A stretch of DNA of 48,773 nucleotides from Mariniflexile gromovii (GCF_017814435.1 NZ_JAGJCB010000025.1:1-48773); one strand, 5' to 3'. Shown: positions 33,922 through 44,173, counted from the first letter of the stretch. The notes: generated by a model not told the origin, from the sequence alone. Numbers and translations are program-made.

Positions 33922-34473
33922 TTACAAATCATCCGTAAAATGGCGTCTTTCTTTTGCTTTGCTGAATTTTTCTTCGTTATATTTTGATGAATTTCCTTTA
34001 GGTATAGAAAGCGATTGCCATTCATTACCTTTTAAAAGCTTCCCTAAAAAAACAATTTGCCCAATATGGTATGGATAATGTGCCAATTGTCTGTTTATGG
34101 CTTCGGTAACGGTATGTCCTTGGTTTCGAATGTAAATGATACGTTCTAAATCTTCACTTTTTAAAGATTTTAAAGCAGAAAACAAACAAGCCCAACCACT
34201 CTCCCAAGAGGCTATTAAATCTTCAAAAGAAGGATAAGTGTCTTCAAACTCTGCATCACGATGTCTCCATGTTTTTTCGCCATCTTCGGTTAAAAAATGA
34301 GTCCATCGGCTTAACATATTGCCAACAATATGCTTTACTATAATGGAGATAGAGTTGGAGTCTTCATTACTTTGCCATTGAATTTCTTCAAAAGTTAATT
34401 GATTAAAAGTTTTATCACCTAAACTTTTGTAGTATTCAAATTGTTTGATAACACTTATTAAATAGCTTTCCAT
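33922..34473 (-). CDS. DUF1572 family protein (DinB-like four-helix bundle)
   Basis: A 183-aa protein started at the ATG at 34473; a TTG three codons upstream is less likely. The pattern SISIIVKHIVGNMLSRWTHF, WESGWACLF and NRQLAHYPYHIGQIVFLGKL matches DUF1572, a branch of the DinB/YfiT superfamily. The three histidines (first helix VKHIV, later LAHYPYHIGQ) would form the metal site. Some relatives are thiol-dependent transferases, but the substrate here is unknown. It stands alone. Confidence 0.85.
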   Translation of the reverse strand: MESYLISVIKQFEYYKSLGDKTFNQLTFEEIQWQSNEDSNSISIIVKHIVGNMLSRWTHFLTEDGEKTWRHRDAEFEDTYPSFEDLIASWESGWACLFSALKSLKSEDLERIIYIRNQGHTVTEAINRQLAHYPYHIGQIVFLGKLLKGNEWQSLSIPKGNSSKYNEEKFSKAKERRHFTDDL

Positions 34474-34500
34474 TTTATTCAAATTTCAAATTCTAAATTA

Positions 34501-34508
34501 CAAAAATA
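34501..34508 (-). promoter_or_regulatory. Candidate -7 element of the DUF1572 gene
   Basis: The minus strand reads TATTTTTG (exact TAnnTTTG), ending 27 nt before the ATG at 34473. No -33 match at the expected distance. Confidence 0.35.
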
Positions 34509-34573
34509 ACAAGTTTCAAAAGCAGTTTTTTTAATGAAAATAAGTTGGAATTTGCGGCTTGCTTTTTGGAATT

Positions 34574-34605
34574 TTAAAGTTTATTTATTCTGGAATAAAC
34601 TTTAA
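34574..34605. repeat. Inverted repeat over the msrB stop codon
   Basis: TTAAAGTTTATT (34574-34585) and AATAAACTTTAA (34594-34605) are perfect 12-nt arms with an 8-nt loop. No U-run follows on the minus strand, so it is not a standard terminator; it could stabilise the msrB mRNA end. Confidence 0.55.
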
Positions 34606-35055
34606 TGCCACACCATTTATACAATGTCTTTTACCTGTTGTGTTTTTTGGTCCGTCATCAAAAACATGACCTAAATGCCCGCCACAAGTAGCACAATGTT
34701 CTTCATCACGCGAGTAGCCCAAATCATTATCTTTACCAAAAGCAACATTGCCTTTTATTTCTCTATCAAAACTTGGCCATCCCGTACCGGAGTCAAACTT
34801 ATGTTCACTTTTAAATAATGGGGTATTGCACGCAGCACAAACGTAAGTGCCTTTTTTGTAGTTTTTGTTTAAGGGACTTGAAAATGGCCGTTCGGTACCT
34901 GCTTCTCTTAAAACGTAATATTCCATGTCCGATAACTGAGCTTTCCATTCGGCATCGGTTTTGGTAATTTTATAGGTTTGTTTTTTTTCTTTTTGAGCAT
35001 TGCCATTGCAGCTGAATAAAACTAAAGCAGTGCAGAATATGATTAACTTTTTCAT
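34585..35055 (-). CDS. msrB: Peptide-methionine (R)-S-oxide reductase, lipoprotein form
   Basis: MsrB reduces methionine-R-sulfoxide in damaged proteins. The 156-aa protein has a lipoprotein signal with lipobox Cys16 (LFSC), so it should act in the periplasm or at the envelope. Zinc ligands Cys73/Cys76 and Cys121/Cys124, the motif SGTGWPSF (89-96), and catalytic Cys145 in KRHCINGVAL are all present. No msrA is adjacent. It diverges from the M48 lipoprotein gene, which may share envelope quality-control functions. Confidence 0.95.
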   Translation of the reverse strand: MKKLIIFCTALVLFSCNGNAQKEKKQTYKITKTDAEWKAQLSDMEYYVLREAGTERPFSSPLNKNYKKGTYVCAACNTPLFKSEHKFDSGTGWPSFDREIKGNVAFGKDNDLGYSRDEEHCATCGGHLGHVFDDGPKNTTGKRHCINGVALKFIPE

Positions 35056-35216
35056 GTAATTTATTTTGAGGTTTTATATTTCTTTTGGTCGTTTATAAAG
35101 AATCAACATAACAGTTTAAAAGCATTAAATTCTTTTGAGTCATAAATAATGTATTTTTAAGTTAAATAATTAAGGTACAATTTTTGTATTTTTATATCGA
35201 AAATAAAACAATAAAG

Positions 35217-36032
35217 ATGAAACTGAAAAATGCATTTATAATATTAGGTATGGCGGGATTGATTTCGGCATGTGCCACAAACCCGTTTACAGGAAAGAAA
35301 ACCATGGCTTTAGTGCCGAATTCCCAGTTGTTTCCAACATCTTTTGCGCAATACGATCAATTTTTATCTGAAAACAAAGTGGTAACAGGTACATCTGATG
35401 CTGCGATGGTTACTAGAGTAGGACAAAAGATAGCGGTTGCGGCAGAACGTTGGTTAAACGCAAACGGACATGTTGGTTATTTAAATGACTACAAATGGGA
35501 ATATAAATTAGTAGATGACAAAACCATAAATGCTTGGTGTATGCCTGGAGGAAAAATTGTGGTTTATACCGGTATTTTGCCAGTTACAAAAAACGAAGCA
35601 GGTTTAGCGGCCGTTATGGGGCATGAGGTAGCACATGCTTTGGCAAACCACGGGCAACAACGTATGAGTGCTGCTTATGTGCAGCAAGGTGTTGCCATTG
35701 CTGGAAATGTGGCCATTAAAGATGAGGCATCCAGAAATGCGTTTAACCAATATTACGGTATAGGGTCTCAAGTAGGGGTGATGTTGCCTTTTAGTAGAGC
35801 ACATGAAACGGAAGCCGATAAAATTGGTTTGTATTTAATGGCGATTGCAGGTTATAACCCAGAAGAAGCTGCAGAACTTTGGAAACGTATGAGTGCCGCA
35901 AGTAACGGACAAGCACCACCAGAATTATTAAGTACACACCCGTCAAACGATTCAAGAATTTCTAATCTTACGGCTTTAGCGCCAGAAGCTAGAAAAGAAG
36001 CAGCCAAATTTGGTGTAACTTCATTTAAGTAA
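35217..36032 (+). CDS. M48 family metallopeptidase lipoprotein (BepA/LoiP-like)
   Basis: A 271-aa protein from the ATG at 35217; a TTG 11 codons upstream would disturb the signal and is rejected. The lipoprotein signal ends at Cys19 (LISAC). The M48 zinc site is HEVAH (136-140), with the downstream glutamate in HETEADKIG (about 196-204). The MPGGKIVVYTGIL segment is characteristic. Periplasmic M48 proteases of this type degrade misassembled outer-membrane proteins. A terminator hairpin follows, directly before the MFS gene. Confidence 0.92.
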   Translation: MKLKNAFIILGMAGLISACATNPFTGKKTMALVPNSQLFPTSFAQYDQFLSENKVVTGTSDAAMVTRVGQKIAVAAERWLNANGHVGYLNDYKWEYKLVDDKTINAWCMPGGKIVVYTGILPVTKNEAGLAAVMGHEVAHALANHGQQRMSAAYVQQGVAIAGNVAIKDEASRNAFNQYYGIGSQVGVMLPFSRAHETEADKIGLYLMAIAGYNPEEAAELWKRMSAASNGQAPPELLSTHPSNDSRISNLTALAPEARKEAAKFGVTSFK

Positions 36033-36073
36033 TAATTAGGTAAGATAGAATTCAAAAATATTTGTTTACTTTG

Positions 36074-36101
36074 AAGCTGCTCATAAAAGGGCAGCTTTTT
36101 T
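36074..36101 (+). terminator. Terminator hairpin directly in front of the MFS start codon
   Basis: AAGCTGC (36074-36080) pairs with GCAGCTT (36091-36097) and a T-run ends at 36101, 3 nt before the next ATG (36105). It terminates the M48 transcript, leaving almost no room for a downstream promoter. Confidence 0.8.
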
Positions 36102-36104
36102 ATT

Positions 36105-37406
36105 ATGGAACAACTGGAAAAAGGAAGTAAAAAACTTTTAAATGCGTGGGCATTTTACGATTGGGCTAATTCGGTTTATACCTTAACCATTGCTTCTTCC
36201 ATATTTCCCATATTTTATTCGGCATTGTTTTTAAGTGAAATAAAAGTTGTGCATGCTTTCGGAACAGAATTTAAAAGCACCGCGTTAATAACATTTGTAA
36301 CTGCATTTACTTTTTTGGTAGTAGCTGTTACATCGCCTATACTTTCTGGTATTGCTGATTATGTAGGCAACAAAAAAAACTTTTTGAAATTCTTTTGTTA
36401 CGTTGGAAGTGCAGGTTGTATTGGGTTGTATTGGTTTGATATAACACCCGATAGAATTCATTGGAGTTTGCTTTTTTATTTTATGGGATTGATAGGCTAC
36501 TGGGGAAGCTTGGTTTTTTACAATTCCTATTTGCCAGACATTGCTTTTCCGGAGCAACAAGATAAAGTAAGTGCCAAAGGTTTTTCGCTAGGTTATATAG
36601 GAAGCGTTATTTTACTTATAGTGAATTTAGCCATGGTGATGAGTCAAGATGATGGTGCCTCTAAAATGCAGATGATGCGTTATTCATTTATAACCGTAGG
36701 GTTGTGGTGGGCGTTATTTAGTCAATATTCATTTTATTTTTTACCTAAAGGAACATCTTCAGGTCATAAAGTTACTACCGCCATTGTTTTTAATGGATTG
36801 AAAGAATTGCGCTTGGTTTGGGTGCAATTAAAACAAAATTTAAGGTTGAAACGCTATCTGTATGCTTTTTTTGTATTTAGTATGGCGGTTCAAACCATTA
36901 TGTTGGTGGCTGTTTATTTTGGTGAAGAAGAAATAGCTTGGGGTGGTGATGGTGAAAAAACAACGGGACTTATAGTTAGTATATTAATTATACAATTGGT
37001 AGCAGTTGTAGGAGCTATTTTGACATCGAGAGCTTCAGAAAAATTTGGAAACATAAAAACATTGATTTTTGTTAATTTCATTTGGATGAGTTTATGTTTT
37101 TATGCTTACTTCATGGAGACTCCTGTTCAATTTTACATCGCAGCATCTTTAGTAGGATTGGTTATGGGAGGTATTCAGGCATTGGCACGGTCTACTTATT
37201 CTAAGTTTTTACCAGAAACCGAAGATACCACATCGTATTTTAGTTTTTATGATGTTGCCGAAAAAATAGGCATCGTAATTGGTATGGTTATTTTTGCATC
37301 TATAGACCAAATTACGGGTAGTATGAGAAATGGTATTCTGTTTTTGTTTTTATTCTTTTTAGCAGGTATTGTTTTATTGTTTAGAGTGCCAAAAGAAGCA
37401 AAGTAA
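36105..37406 (+). CDS. MFS transporter of the UMF1 (Atg22-like) family
   Basis: A 433-aa integral membrane protein with about 12 hydrophobic segments. The N-terminal LNAWAFYDWANSVYTL and later GGIQALARSTYSKFLPE are signatures of the bacterial UMF1/Atg22-like branch of the major facilitator superfamily. Substrate is unknown; the yeast homologue exports amino acids from the vacuole. The ATG lies 3 nt after a terminator T-run, so its own promoter must be inside or upstream of that hairpin. An imperfect hairpin terminator follows. Confidence 0.9.
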   Translation: MEQLEKGSKKLLNAWAFYDWANSVYTLTIASSIFPIFYSALFLSEIKVVHAFGTEFKSTALITFVTAFTFLVVAVTSPILSGIADYVGNKKNFLKFFCYVGSAGCIGLYWFDITPDRIHWSLLFYFMGLIGYWGSLVFYNSYLPDIAFPEQQDKVSAKGFSLGYIGSVILLIVNLAMVMSQDDGASKMQMMRYSFITVGLWWALFSQYSFYFLPKGTSSGHKVTTAIVFNGLKELRLVWVQLKQNLRLKRYLYAFFVFSMAVQTIMLVAVYFGEEEIAWGGDGEKTTGLIVSILIIQLVAVVGAILTSRASEKFGNIKTLIFVNFIWMSLCFYAYFMETPVQFYIAASLVGLVMGGIQALARSTYSKFLPETEDTTSYFSFYDVAEKIGIVIGMVIFASIDQITGSMRNGILFLFLFFLAGIVLLFRVPKEAK

Positions 37407-37416
37407 CAGACAAAAA

Positions 37417-37452
37417 AAATCCACACTTGGTTTATAAGTGCGGATTTTTTTC
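37417..37452. terminator. Bidirectional terminator between the MFS gene and clpC
   Basis: AAAATCCACACTT (37417-37429) pairs with AAGTGCGGATTTT (37437-37449) with one A/C mismatch, with A- and T-runs on both sides. It serves the MFS gene and, on the minus strand, clpC (stop at 37473). Confidence 0.82.
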
Positions 37453-37472
37453 AGTTTATAAGGAATGCTCAA

Positions 37473-40019
37473 TTAAGACTCCGCTGGCTTTTCAGCCTTT
37501 TCAATACTAATATTTAGTTCTTGGGCTTTTTCATCTAAATCAATATTGATACTATCACCTTCTTCAACATGCGAAGTAATAATTTCTTCAGCTAAAGCAT
37601 CTTCAACGTATTTTTGAATCGCACGTTTTAAAGGTCTGGCTCCATATTGTTTATCAAAACCTTTGTCGGCAATATAATCTTTTGCTTTATCACTTAGTTT
37701 TAAATGGTAACCTAAATCTTTAATTCTTAATAGAAGTTTGCCAAGTTCAATATCAATAATTTTATTGATATCTTCTTTTTCTAAAGGATTAAAGACTACT
37801 ACATCATCAATTCGATTTAAAAACTCAGGAGCGAATGATTTCTTTAAAGCATTTTCAATAACACCTTTAGCATTGGCATCTTCTTGTGCTTTTTGCGAAG
37901 CGGTTCCGAAGCCAATTCCTGCACCAAAATCTTTAAGTTTACGAGCTCCGATATTTGAAGTCATAATGATAATGGTATTTCTAAAGTCAATTTTTCGGCC
38001 TAAACTATCGGTTAAATAACCATCGTCAAGCACTTGAAGTAACATGTTAAATACATCTGGATGCGCTTTTTCAATTTCATCTAAAAGAATAACCGCATAA
38101 GGTTTGCGTCTTACTTTTTCGGTTAATTGCCCACCTTCTTCGTAACCAACGTATCCTGGAGGTGCACCAATTAATCTAGAAATAGCGAATTTTTCCATGT
38201 ATTCACTCATGTCTATTCTAACAAGCGCATCTTCACTGTCAAATAATTCGCGAGACAATACTTTTGCCAATTGTGTTTTACCAACACCTGTTTGACCTAA
38301 AAATATAAATGAACCAATGGGTTTGTTTGGGTCTTTAAGTCCGGCGCGGTTACGTTGTATGGCTTTTACAACCTTAGCAACAGCATCGTCTTGACCAATA
38401 ACCTTACCTTTAATAAGTTTAGGAAGTTCTGCTAATTTATTTATTTCAGTCTGTGCAATTCTATTTACAGGAATACCGGTCATCATCGAAACTACATCGG
38501 CAACATTGTCTTCAGTAACAATTTCACGGTGTTGTTTGGTATCTTCTTCCCATTTTTCTTGTGCAATGGCTAATTCTTTTTCAATGCGTTTTTCATCATC
38601 TCTCAATTTTGCCGCTTCTTCATATTTTTGCTTTTTAACAACCGAATTTTTGGTTTCTTTTACCGTTTCTAGTTGTTTTTCAAGTTCAATAATTTGTTTT
38701 GGCACTTCAATATTGGTGATGTGTACACGCGAACCCGCTTCATCCAAAGCGTCAATAGCTTTGTCTGGTAAAAATCGCTCGGTCATGTACCTGCTTGTTA
38801 ATTTCACGCAAGCTTCAATAGCTTCAGGTGTGTAATCAACATTATGATGCTCTTCGTATTTAGCTTTTATATTGTTAAGAATTTCAATGGTTTCTGTAAC
38901 CGTAGTTGGTTCTACAATGACCTTTTGAAAACGACGTTCTAAAGCACCATCTTTTTCAATATATTGGCGATATTCGTCCAAAGTAGTAGCACCAATGCAT
39001 TGAATTTCACCTCGTGCCAATGCAGGTTTAAACATGTTGGAGGCATCTAAACTTCCCGTTGCGCCACCGGCACCAACAATAGTATGGATTTCATCAATAA
39101 ACAAAATAACATCATCATTTTTTTCAAGCTCGTTCATAACGGCTTTCATGCGCTCTTCAAACTGTCCACGGTATTTAGTTCCAGCAACTAAACTTGCTAA
39201 ATCTAAAGTCACAACACGTTTTCCAAAAAGTATTCTCGATACTTTTCGTTTTACAATACGAAGTGCTAAACCTTCGGCAATGGCCGATTTACCAACACCA
39301 GGTTCTCCTATTAAAAGCGGGTTGTTTTTCTTTCTTCTACTTAAAATTTGAGAAACACGCTCAATTTCTTTTTCTCTACCAACTACAGGGTCTAACTTGC
39401 CTTCTTCTGCCAAAGCAGTTAAATCACGTCCAAAATTATCTAAAACAGGCGTTTTGGATTTCTTGTTGGTTTTACTTGTAGGTGAATTAAAAATATCTTT
39501 TGAAGCCTCATCTTCAGTATGGGAATCATCATCTTGAAATGATTCTGCTTTTGGTTCTATATAATCGCTGTCGTTTGTTATCATAAATTTGAATTGTTCT
39601 TTAACGTTGTCGTAATCAACTTTAAGCTTATTTAAAAGCTTGGTAGTGGGGTCGTTTTCATTTCTTAAAATACAAAGCAATAAATGCGCTGTATTAATAG
39701 AGGTGCTTTGAAAAAGTTTAGCCTCTAAAAATGTTGTTTTTAAAGCACGTTCTGCTTGCCTAGTAAGATGTAGGTTCGTTTTATTGTTTGAAGCTACTAC
39801 AATATTCGGGTTAGCGGGACTTAATATTTCTACTTTGCGACGTAGATGGTTTAAATCTACATCCAATGCGTTTAAAATATTTATAGCCTTGCCATTGCCA
39901 TCACGCAAAATTCCAAGCATTAAGTGCTCGGTCCCGATAAAATCATGACCAAGTCGCAGTGCTTCTTCTTTGCTAAAAGCAATTACATCTTTTACTCTTT
40001 GGGAAAAATTATCATCCAT
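37473..40019 (-). CDS. clpC: ATP-dependent Clp protease ATP-binding subunit ClpC
   Basis: A Hsp100 unfoldase that feeds substrates to ClpP. I start it at the ATG at 40019 (MDDNFSQRVKDVI), 848 aa, rather than at a TTG 17 codons upstream. It has the Clp-N double repeat (about 5-150), the first AAA+ module with Walker A GEPGVGKSA (about 237) and Walker B VILFIDEIHT, a UVR/middle coiled-coil region (about 440-480), and the second AAA+ module with Walker A GQTGVGKTQ (about 574). A GIGFG loop is available for docking to ClpP. No clpP or mcsB is adjacent. Confidence 0.95.
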   Translation of the reverse strand: MDDNFSQRVKDVIAFSKEEALRLGHDFIGTEHLMLGILRDGNGKAINILNALDVDLNHLRRKVEILSPANPNIVVASNNKTNLHLTRQAERALKTTFLEAKLFQSTSINTAHLLLCILRNENDPTTKLLNKLKVDYDNVKEQFKFMITNDSDYIEPKAESFQDDDSHTEDEASKDIFNSPTSKTNKKSKTPVLDNFGRDLTALAEEGKLDPVVGREKEIERVSQILSRRKKNNPLLIGEPGVGKSAIAEGLALRIVKRKVSRILFGKRVVTLDLASLVAGTKYRGQFEERMKAVMNELEKNDDVILFIDEIHTIVGAGGATGSLDASNMFKPALARGEIQCIGATTLDEYRQYIEKDGALERRFQKVIVEPTTVTETIEILNNIKAKYEEHHNVDYTPEAIEACVKLTSRYMTERFLPDKAIDALDEAGSRVHITNIEVPKQIIELEKQLETVKETKNSVVKKQKYEEAAKLRDDEKRIEKELAIAQEKWEEDTKQHREIVTEDNVADVVSMMTGIPVNRIAQTEINKLAELPKLIKGKVIGQDDAVAKVVKAIQRNRAGLKDPNKPIGSFIFLGQTGVGKTQLAKVLSRELFDSEDALVRIDMSEYMEKFAISRLIGAPPGYVGYEEGGQLTEKVRRKPYAVILLDEIEKAHPDVFNMLLQVLDDGYLTDSLGRKIDFRNTIIIMTSNIGARKLKDFGAGIGFGTASQKAQEDANAKGVIENALKKSFAPEFLNRIDDVVVFNPLEKEDINKIIDIELGKLLLRIKDLGYHLKLSDKAKDYIADKGFDKQYGARPLKRAIQKYVEDALAEEIITSHVEEGDSINIDLDEKAQELNISIEKAEKPAES

Positions 40020-40279
40020 AGTTCGTTTCCTTTCTGCATTAAAAATAGTAAAACATTTTACCAACGGCAAAAACTATACCCTAAAATGTGTGAAAGTTGC
40101 TAATTGACGAAAAAATCTTTATAAAATCAAAATTTTTCATCTGATATTTATTAACGAAAAAAGCTTTCAAAATTGTTAATAAAAAACACGAAAAAATGCC
40201 ATTTTTAAACACATCTTAGCTATTGAAATACGTATATTAGCATGTTTTGAAAAACACATAAAACTTAATTAAATTATTT

Positions 40280-42850
40280 ATGGCAGAAGGAGAAAAATTG
40301 ATCCCTATTAATATTGAAGATGAGATGAAAACGGCTTACATTGATTATTCAATGTCGGTCATTGTGTCACGTGCTTTACCAGATGTAAGAGATGGATTAA
40401 AACCAGTTCACAGACGTGTACTTTTTGGCATGCACGAATTGGGTGTTAGAGCAACAGGTGCCCACAAAAAATCAGCAAGAATAGTTGGAGAGGTTTTAGG
40501 TAAATACCACCCCCATGGCGATACATCGGTTTACGATGCCATGGTACGTATGGCTCAAGAATGGAGTTTAAGATATATGTTAATTGATGGCCAAGGAAAT
40601 TTTGGGTCGATAGATGGAGATAGTCCTGCGGCAATGCGTTACACCGAGGCGCGTATGCGTAAAATATCGGAGGATATGTTGGCAGATATTGACAAGGAAA
40701 CTGTAGACCACAAACTTAATTTTGATGATACCTTACAAGAACCAACTGTACTGCCAACCCGTATTCCTGGGTTATTGGTTAATGGTGCTTCTGGTATTGC
40801 GGTAGGTATGGCAACCAATATGCCGCCTCACAATTTAACCGAGGTTGTTAATGGTACGATTGCCTATATCGAAAATAACGATATAGAAATAGACGAGTTA
40901 ATTAAACACATTAAAGCACCCGATTTTCCAACAGGTGGTACTATTTATGGCTACGATGGTGTAAAAGAAGCGTTTCATACAGGTAGGGGGCGCATCGTAA
41001 TACGTGCTAAAGCCAATATTGAAGAGGTTCAAGGGCGTGAGTGTATCATTGTTACCGAAATACCGTATCAAGTCAATAAAGCAGAAATGATTAAGAAGAC
41101 TGCGGACTTGGTAAATGAGAAAAAATTGGATGGGATCGCTACCATTCGCGATGAATCGGATAGAAACGGGATGCGCATTGTTTACGTTTTAAAACGTGAC
41201 GCTATACCAAACATCGTTCTTAATAAATTATTTAAATATACCGCCCTACAATCATCATTCAGTGTTAATAACATTGCATTGGTAAAAGGACGTCCGCAGT
41301 TATTAAATTTAAAAGAACTTATACATTATTTTGTTGAGCATAGACATGAAGTTGTTGTAAGACGTACTACTTATGAATTACGCAAAGCGGAAGAACGTGC
41401 TCACATTTTAGAAGGATTGATTATTGCTTCTGATAATATTGATGAAGTAATTAAAATCATCAGAGCATCTTCAAATGCAGATGAAGCTCGTGAAAATTTA
41501 ATAGAACGTTTTAAACTTTCAGAAATTCAAGCCAGAGCTATTGTTGAAATGCGTTTGCGTCAACTTACAGGTTTAGAACAAGACAAGCTGCGTTCAGAAT
41601 ACGAGGACATTATGAAACTCATCATCGACCTTAAAGATATCTTAGAAAGGAAAGAGCGTCGAATGGAAATCATTAAAGATGAGTTAGCGGTTGTAAGAGA
41701 AAAATATGGTGATGAGCGTCGTTCAACCATCGAGTATGCTGGTGGCGATTTAAGTATTGAAGACATGATTCCAGATGAAAAAGTAGTAATTACTATTTCT
41801 CATGCGGGTTATATTAAACGTACCTCATTATCAGAATACAAAACGCAAAATAGAGGTGGGGTTGGTCAAAAAGCTTCAACCACCAGAAATGAAGATTTCT
41901 TGGAATATTTATTCGTGGGTACCAACCACCAATATATGTTATTCTTCACCCAAAAAGGGAAATGTTTCTGGATGCGTGTTTATGAAATTCCCGAAGGTAG
42001 TAAAACATCTAAAGGTCGTGCCATTCAAAATTTAATAAATATTGAGCAAGACGACGCTGTAAAAGCATTCATTTGTACTCAAGATCTTAAAGATGAAGAC
42101 TATATTAATAGTCATTATGTTATCATGGCCACTAAAAATGGTCAAGTTAAAAAGACTTCTTTAGAGCAGTATTCACGTCCAAGAACCAACGGTATCAATG
42201 CTATTACCATAAAAGAAGATGATATTTTATTAGAAGCACGTTTAACAACTGGTAATAGCCAAGTGATGTTAGCGCTTAAGTCTGGTAAAGCCATTCGTTT
42301 TGAAGAAGCGAAAACACGTCCTATGGGCCGTAGTGCATCTGGAGTTAGAGGTATTACGCTTGCTGATAAAAAAGATGAAGTGATAGGTATGGTTACTATT
42401 GAAAACCCTCAAGAAGAATCGGTATTGGTGGTTTCAGAAAATGGTTATGGAAAACGCACCTATATTGATGACCCTGAGGATGGTGAACCAGTATATAGAA
42501 TTACAAATCGTGGAGGAAAAGGCGTGAAAACCATCTCTATTACAGAAAAAACTGGTAAATTAGTGGCAATTAAGAGTGTAACCGATAATGATGACTTAAT
42601 GATTATCAATAAATCGGGCATTGCCATTAGATTAGAGGTTGAAAATTTAAGAGTTATGGGTAGGGCTACTCAAGGCGTTAAATTAATTAATCTTAAAAAT
42701 AACGATTCCATTGCGGCAGTTGCTAAAGTGATGCGTGATGAAGATGATGAAGTTGTTGATTCTGAAGATGTTGAAAACTTGGATGCTTCGGACGATGGCA
42801 CAACTCTTGATAATGATGGTACTATAGAAGAAAATAACACAGAAAACTAA
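40280..42850 (+). CDS. gyrA: DNA gyrase subunit A
   Basis: The 856-aa breakage-reunion subunit of gyrase. Catalytic Tyr121 lies in [10 protein letters not shown], with the winged-helix region [17 protein letters not shown] before it. The positions equivalent to E. coli Ser83 and Asp87 are Thr82 and Asp86, a quinolone-sensitive-type combination. The C-terminal beta-pinwheel begins near 500 and its GyrA box reads QNRGGVG instead of the classical QRRGGKG. An acidic tail ([11 protein letters not shown]) ends the protein. It is followed by a TPR gene 16 nt downstream, presumably in the same operon. No gyrB or parC is in the window. Confidence 0.96.
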   Translation: MAEGEKLIPINIEDEMKTAYIDYSMSVIVSRALPDVRDGLKPVHRRVLFGMHELGVRATGAHKKSARIVGEVLGKYHPHGDTSVYDAMVRMAQEWSLRYMLIDGQGNFGSIDGDSPAAMRYTEARMRKISEDMLADIDKETVDHKLNFDDTLQEPTVLPTRIPGLLVNGASGIAVGMATNMPPHNLTEVVNGTIAYIENNDIEIDELIKHIKAPDFPTGGTIYGYDGVKEAFHTGRGRIVIRAKANIEEVQGRECIIVTEIPYQVNKAEMIKKTADLVNEKKLDGIATIRDESDRNGMRIVYVLKRDAIPNIVLNKLFKYTALQSSFSVNNIALVKGRPQLLNLKELIHYFVEHRHEVVVRRTTYELRKAEERAHILEGLIIASDNIDEVIKIIRASSNADEARENLIERFKLSEIQARAIVEMRLRQLTGLEQDKLRSEYEDIMKLIIDLKDILERKERRMEIIKDELAVVREKYGDERRSTIEYAGGDLSIEDMIPDEKVVITISHAGYIKRTSLSEYKTQNRGGVGQKASTTRNEDFLEYLFVGTNHQYMLFFTQKGKCFWMRVYEIPEGSKTSKGRAIQNLINIEQDDAVKAFICTQDLKDEDYINSHYVIMATKNGQVKKTSLEQYSRPRTNGINAITIKEDDILLEARLTTGNSQVMLALKSGKAIRFEEAKTRPMGRSASGVRGITLADKKDEVIGMVTIENPQEESVLVVSENGYGKRTYIDDPEDGEPVYRITNRGGKGVKTISITEKTGKLVAIKSVTDNDDLMIINKSGIAIRLEVENLRVMGRATQGVKLINLKNNDSIAAVAKVMRDEDDEVVDSEDVENLDASDDGTTLDNDGTIEENNTEN

Positions 42851-42866
42851 ATTAAAAATTATAACA

Positions 42867-44117
42867 ATGAAAAAACAGATTATCATAGCATTGGCATTTT
42901 CAGTTAGCGCATTTTCATTTGCCCAAAAAAAGGAATTGAGAGCCGCCGACAAAGCTATATCAGGAAAAAATTATGCCGAAGCTAAAGCAGCTTTAAAAGA
43001 AGTAGAACCATTGTTATCATCTATGGATGATAAGTACAAAGCCCAGTATTATTATTTAAATGCAGCCGCTTTGTATGCTGGTGGTGCAGGGTCCATGAAT
43101 GATATTGATGCTGCTTTAAAAAGTTTACAAAACGTTAAAGGCGATTATGTTTCAGAATCATTTGAATTGAAACAATCCATGGTTAATAATATCATAACCA
43201 AAGGGAATAAGTTTTATGAAAATAAAGATTTTTCAACATCTTCAAAGTATTTTGAGAAGGCTTACAGATTAAGTCCCAAAGACACTTTGTTCCTTTATTA
43301 TGCTGCAGCAACGGCTGTGAATGTTCAAGAATATGATAGAGCATTAACTATTTATGAAGAACTTAAAAATTTAGGTTACACAGGTATTGAGACACAGTAT
43401 TTCGCTACCAATGTTGAAACAGGTAAAGAAGAAATTCTTGATAAAAACACACGCAACCTGTATGTTCAAGCAAAAAGCCACAACAACCCAGGAGAGCGTA
43501 AAACAGAGTCTAAAAAGCCAGAAATTGTTAGAAATGTAGCGCTTATTTATATTGATAAGGGAGATAATGATAAAGCACTTGCAGCCATAAAAGAAGCAAG
43601 AGAAGAAAATCCAGATGATATTAACTTAATTCTATCTGAAGCTAACATTTATTATAAAACTGGTAAAACGGAACAATTTAAGAGTTTATTGGAAAAAGCA
43701 ACCCAAATGGACCCTAATAACCCTGAATTACAGTATAATTTAGGTGTGATATCAGCAGATTCTGGCAATCCGGAAGCTGCCAAAGCATATTATGAAAAAA
43801 CTATTGCTTTAGATCCAGAATTCATTAATGCATATATAAATTTATCGGCTTTAATTCTTTCAAAGGAAGAACCAATTATTAAAGAAATGAATGGTTTAGG
43901 TAGTTCTAAAAAGGATGATTTGCGTTATGACGAATTAAGAGCGCAACGTTTAGATTTATATAAGCAAGCTGTTCCTTATTTAACAAAGGCACTTGAAATT
44001 GATACTAAAAATATTAGTGCAGCAAAAACCTTAGCGAATATTTACAGTATTTTAGGTGAAAAAGCTAAACAAGATGAAATGAAAGCAAAAGTTGAAGCTT
44101 TAGAAGCTGAAAATTAA
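42867..44117 (+). CDS. Secreted tetratricopeptide repeat protein
   Basis: A 416-aa protein with a signal peptide (about 1-19, FAQKK), so it is periplasmic or outer-membrane associated. TPR-like helix pairs recur along its length (KFYENKDFSTSSKYFEKAYRL, with IYIDKGDNDKALAAIKEA and LGVISADSGNPEAAKAYYEK). The insert around EMNGLGSSKKDDLRYDELRA is not TPR-like. It probably acts as a protein-protein scaffold. It lies 16 nt after gyrA and ends at a terminator; the gyrA-TPR pairing recurs in related flavobacteria from memory, but the functional reason is not known. Confidence 0.88.
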   Translation: MKKQIIIALAFSVSAFSFAQKKELRAADKAISGKNYAEAKAALKEVEPLLSSMDDKYKAQYYYLNAAALYAGGAGSMNDIDAALKSLQNVKGDYVSESFELKQSMVNNIITKGNKFYENKDFSTSSKYFEKAYRLSPKDTLFLYYAAATAVNVQEYDRALTIYEELKNLGYTGIETQYFATNVETGKEEILDKNTRNLYVQAKSHNNPGERKTESKKPEIVRNVALIYIDKGDNDKALAAIKEAREENPDDINLILSEANIYYKTGKTEQFKSLLEKATQMDPNNPELQYNLGVISADSGNPEAAKAYYEKTIALDPEFINAYINLSALILSKEEPIIKEMNGLGSSKKDDLRYDELRAQRLDLYKQAVPYLTKALEIDTKNISAAKTLANIYSILGEKAKQDEMKAKVEALEAEN

Positions 44118-44140
44118 AAGCTTGATTTTGATGTAATATT

Positions 44141-44173
44141 AAAAAACGCCGCTATTAGTGGCGTTTTTTATTG
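44141..44173. terminator. Terminator after the TPR gene
   Basis: AACGCCGCT and AGTGGCGTT form a 9-bp stem with one G-U pair (about 44145-44165), with an A-run before and a T-run after it. It can also serve the convergent NlpC/P60 gene. Confidence 0.87.

Noticed and set aside
37473-40070. Upstream TTG or GTG starts for clpC, M48 peptidase, DUF1572, coiled-coil protein and the barrel at 30032
   Set aside because: In each case the downstream ATG restores the normal N-terminus or signal peptide, and for two genes the candidate promoter lies inside the longer version.
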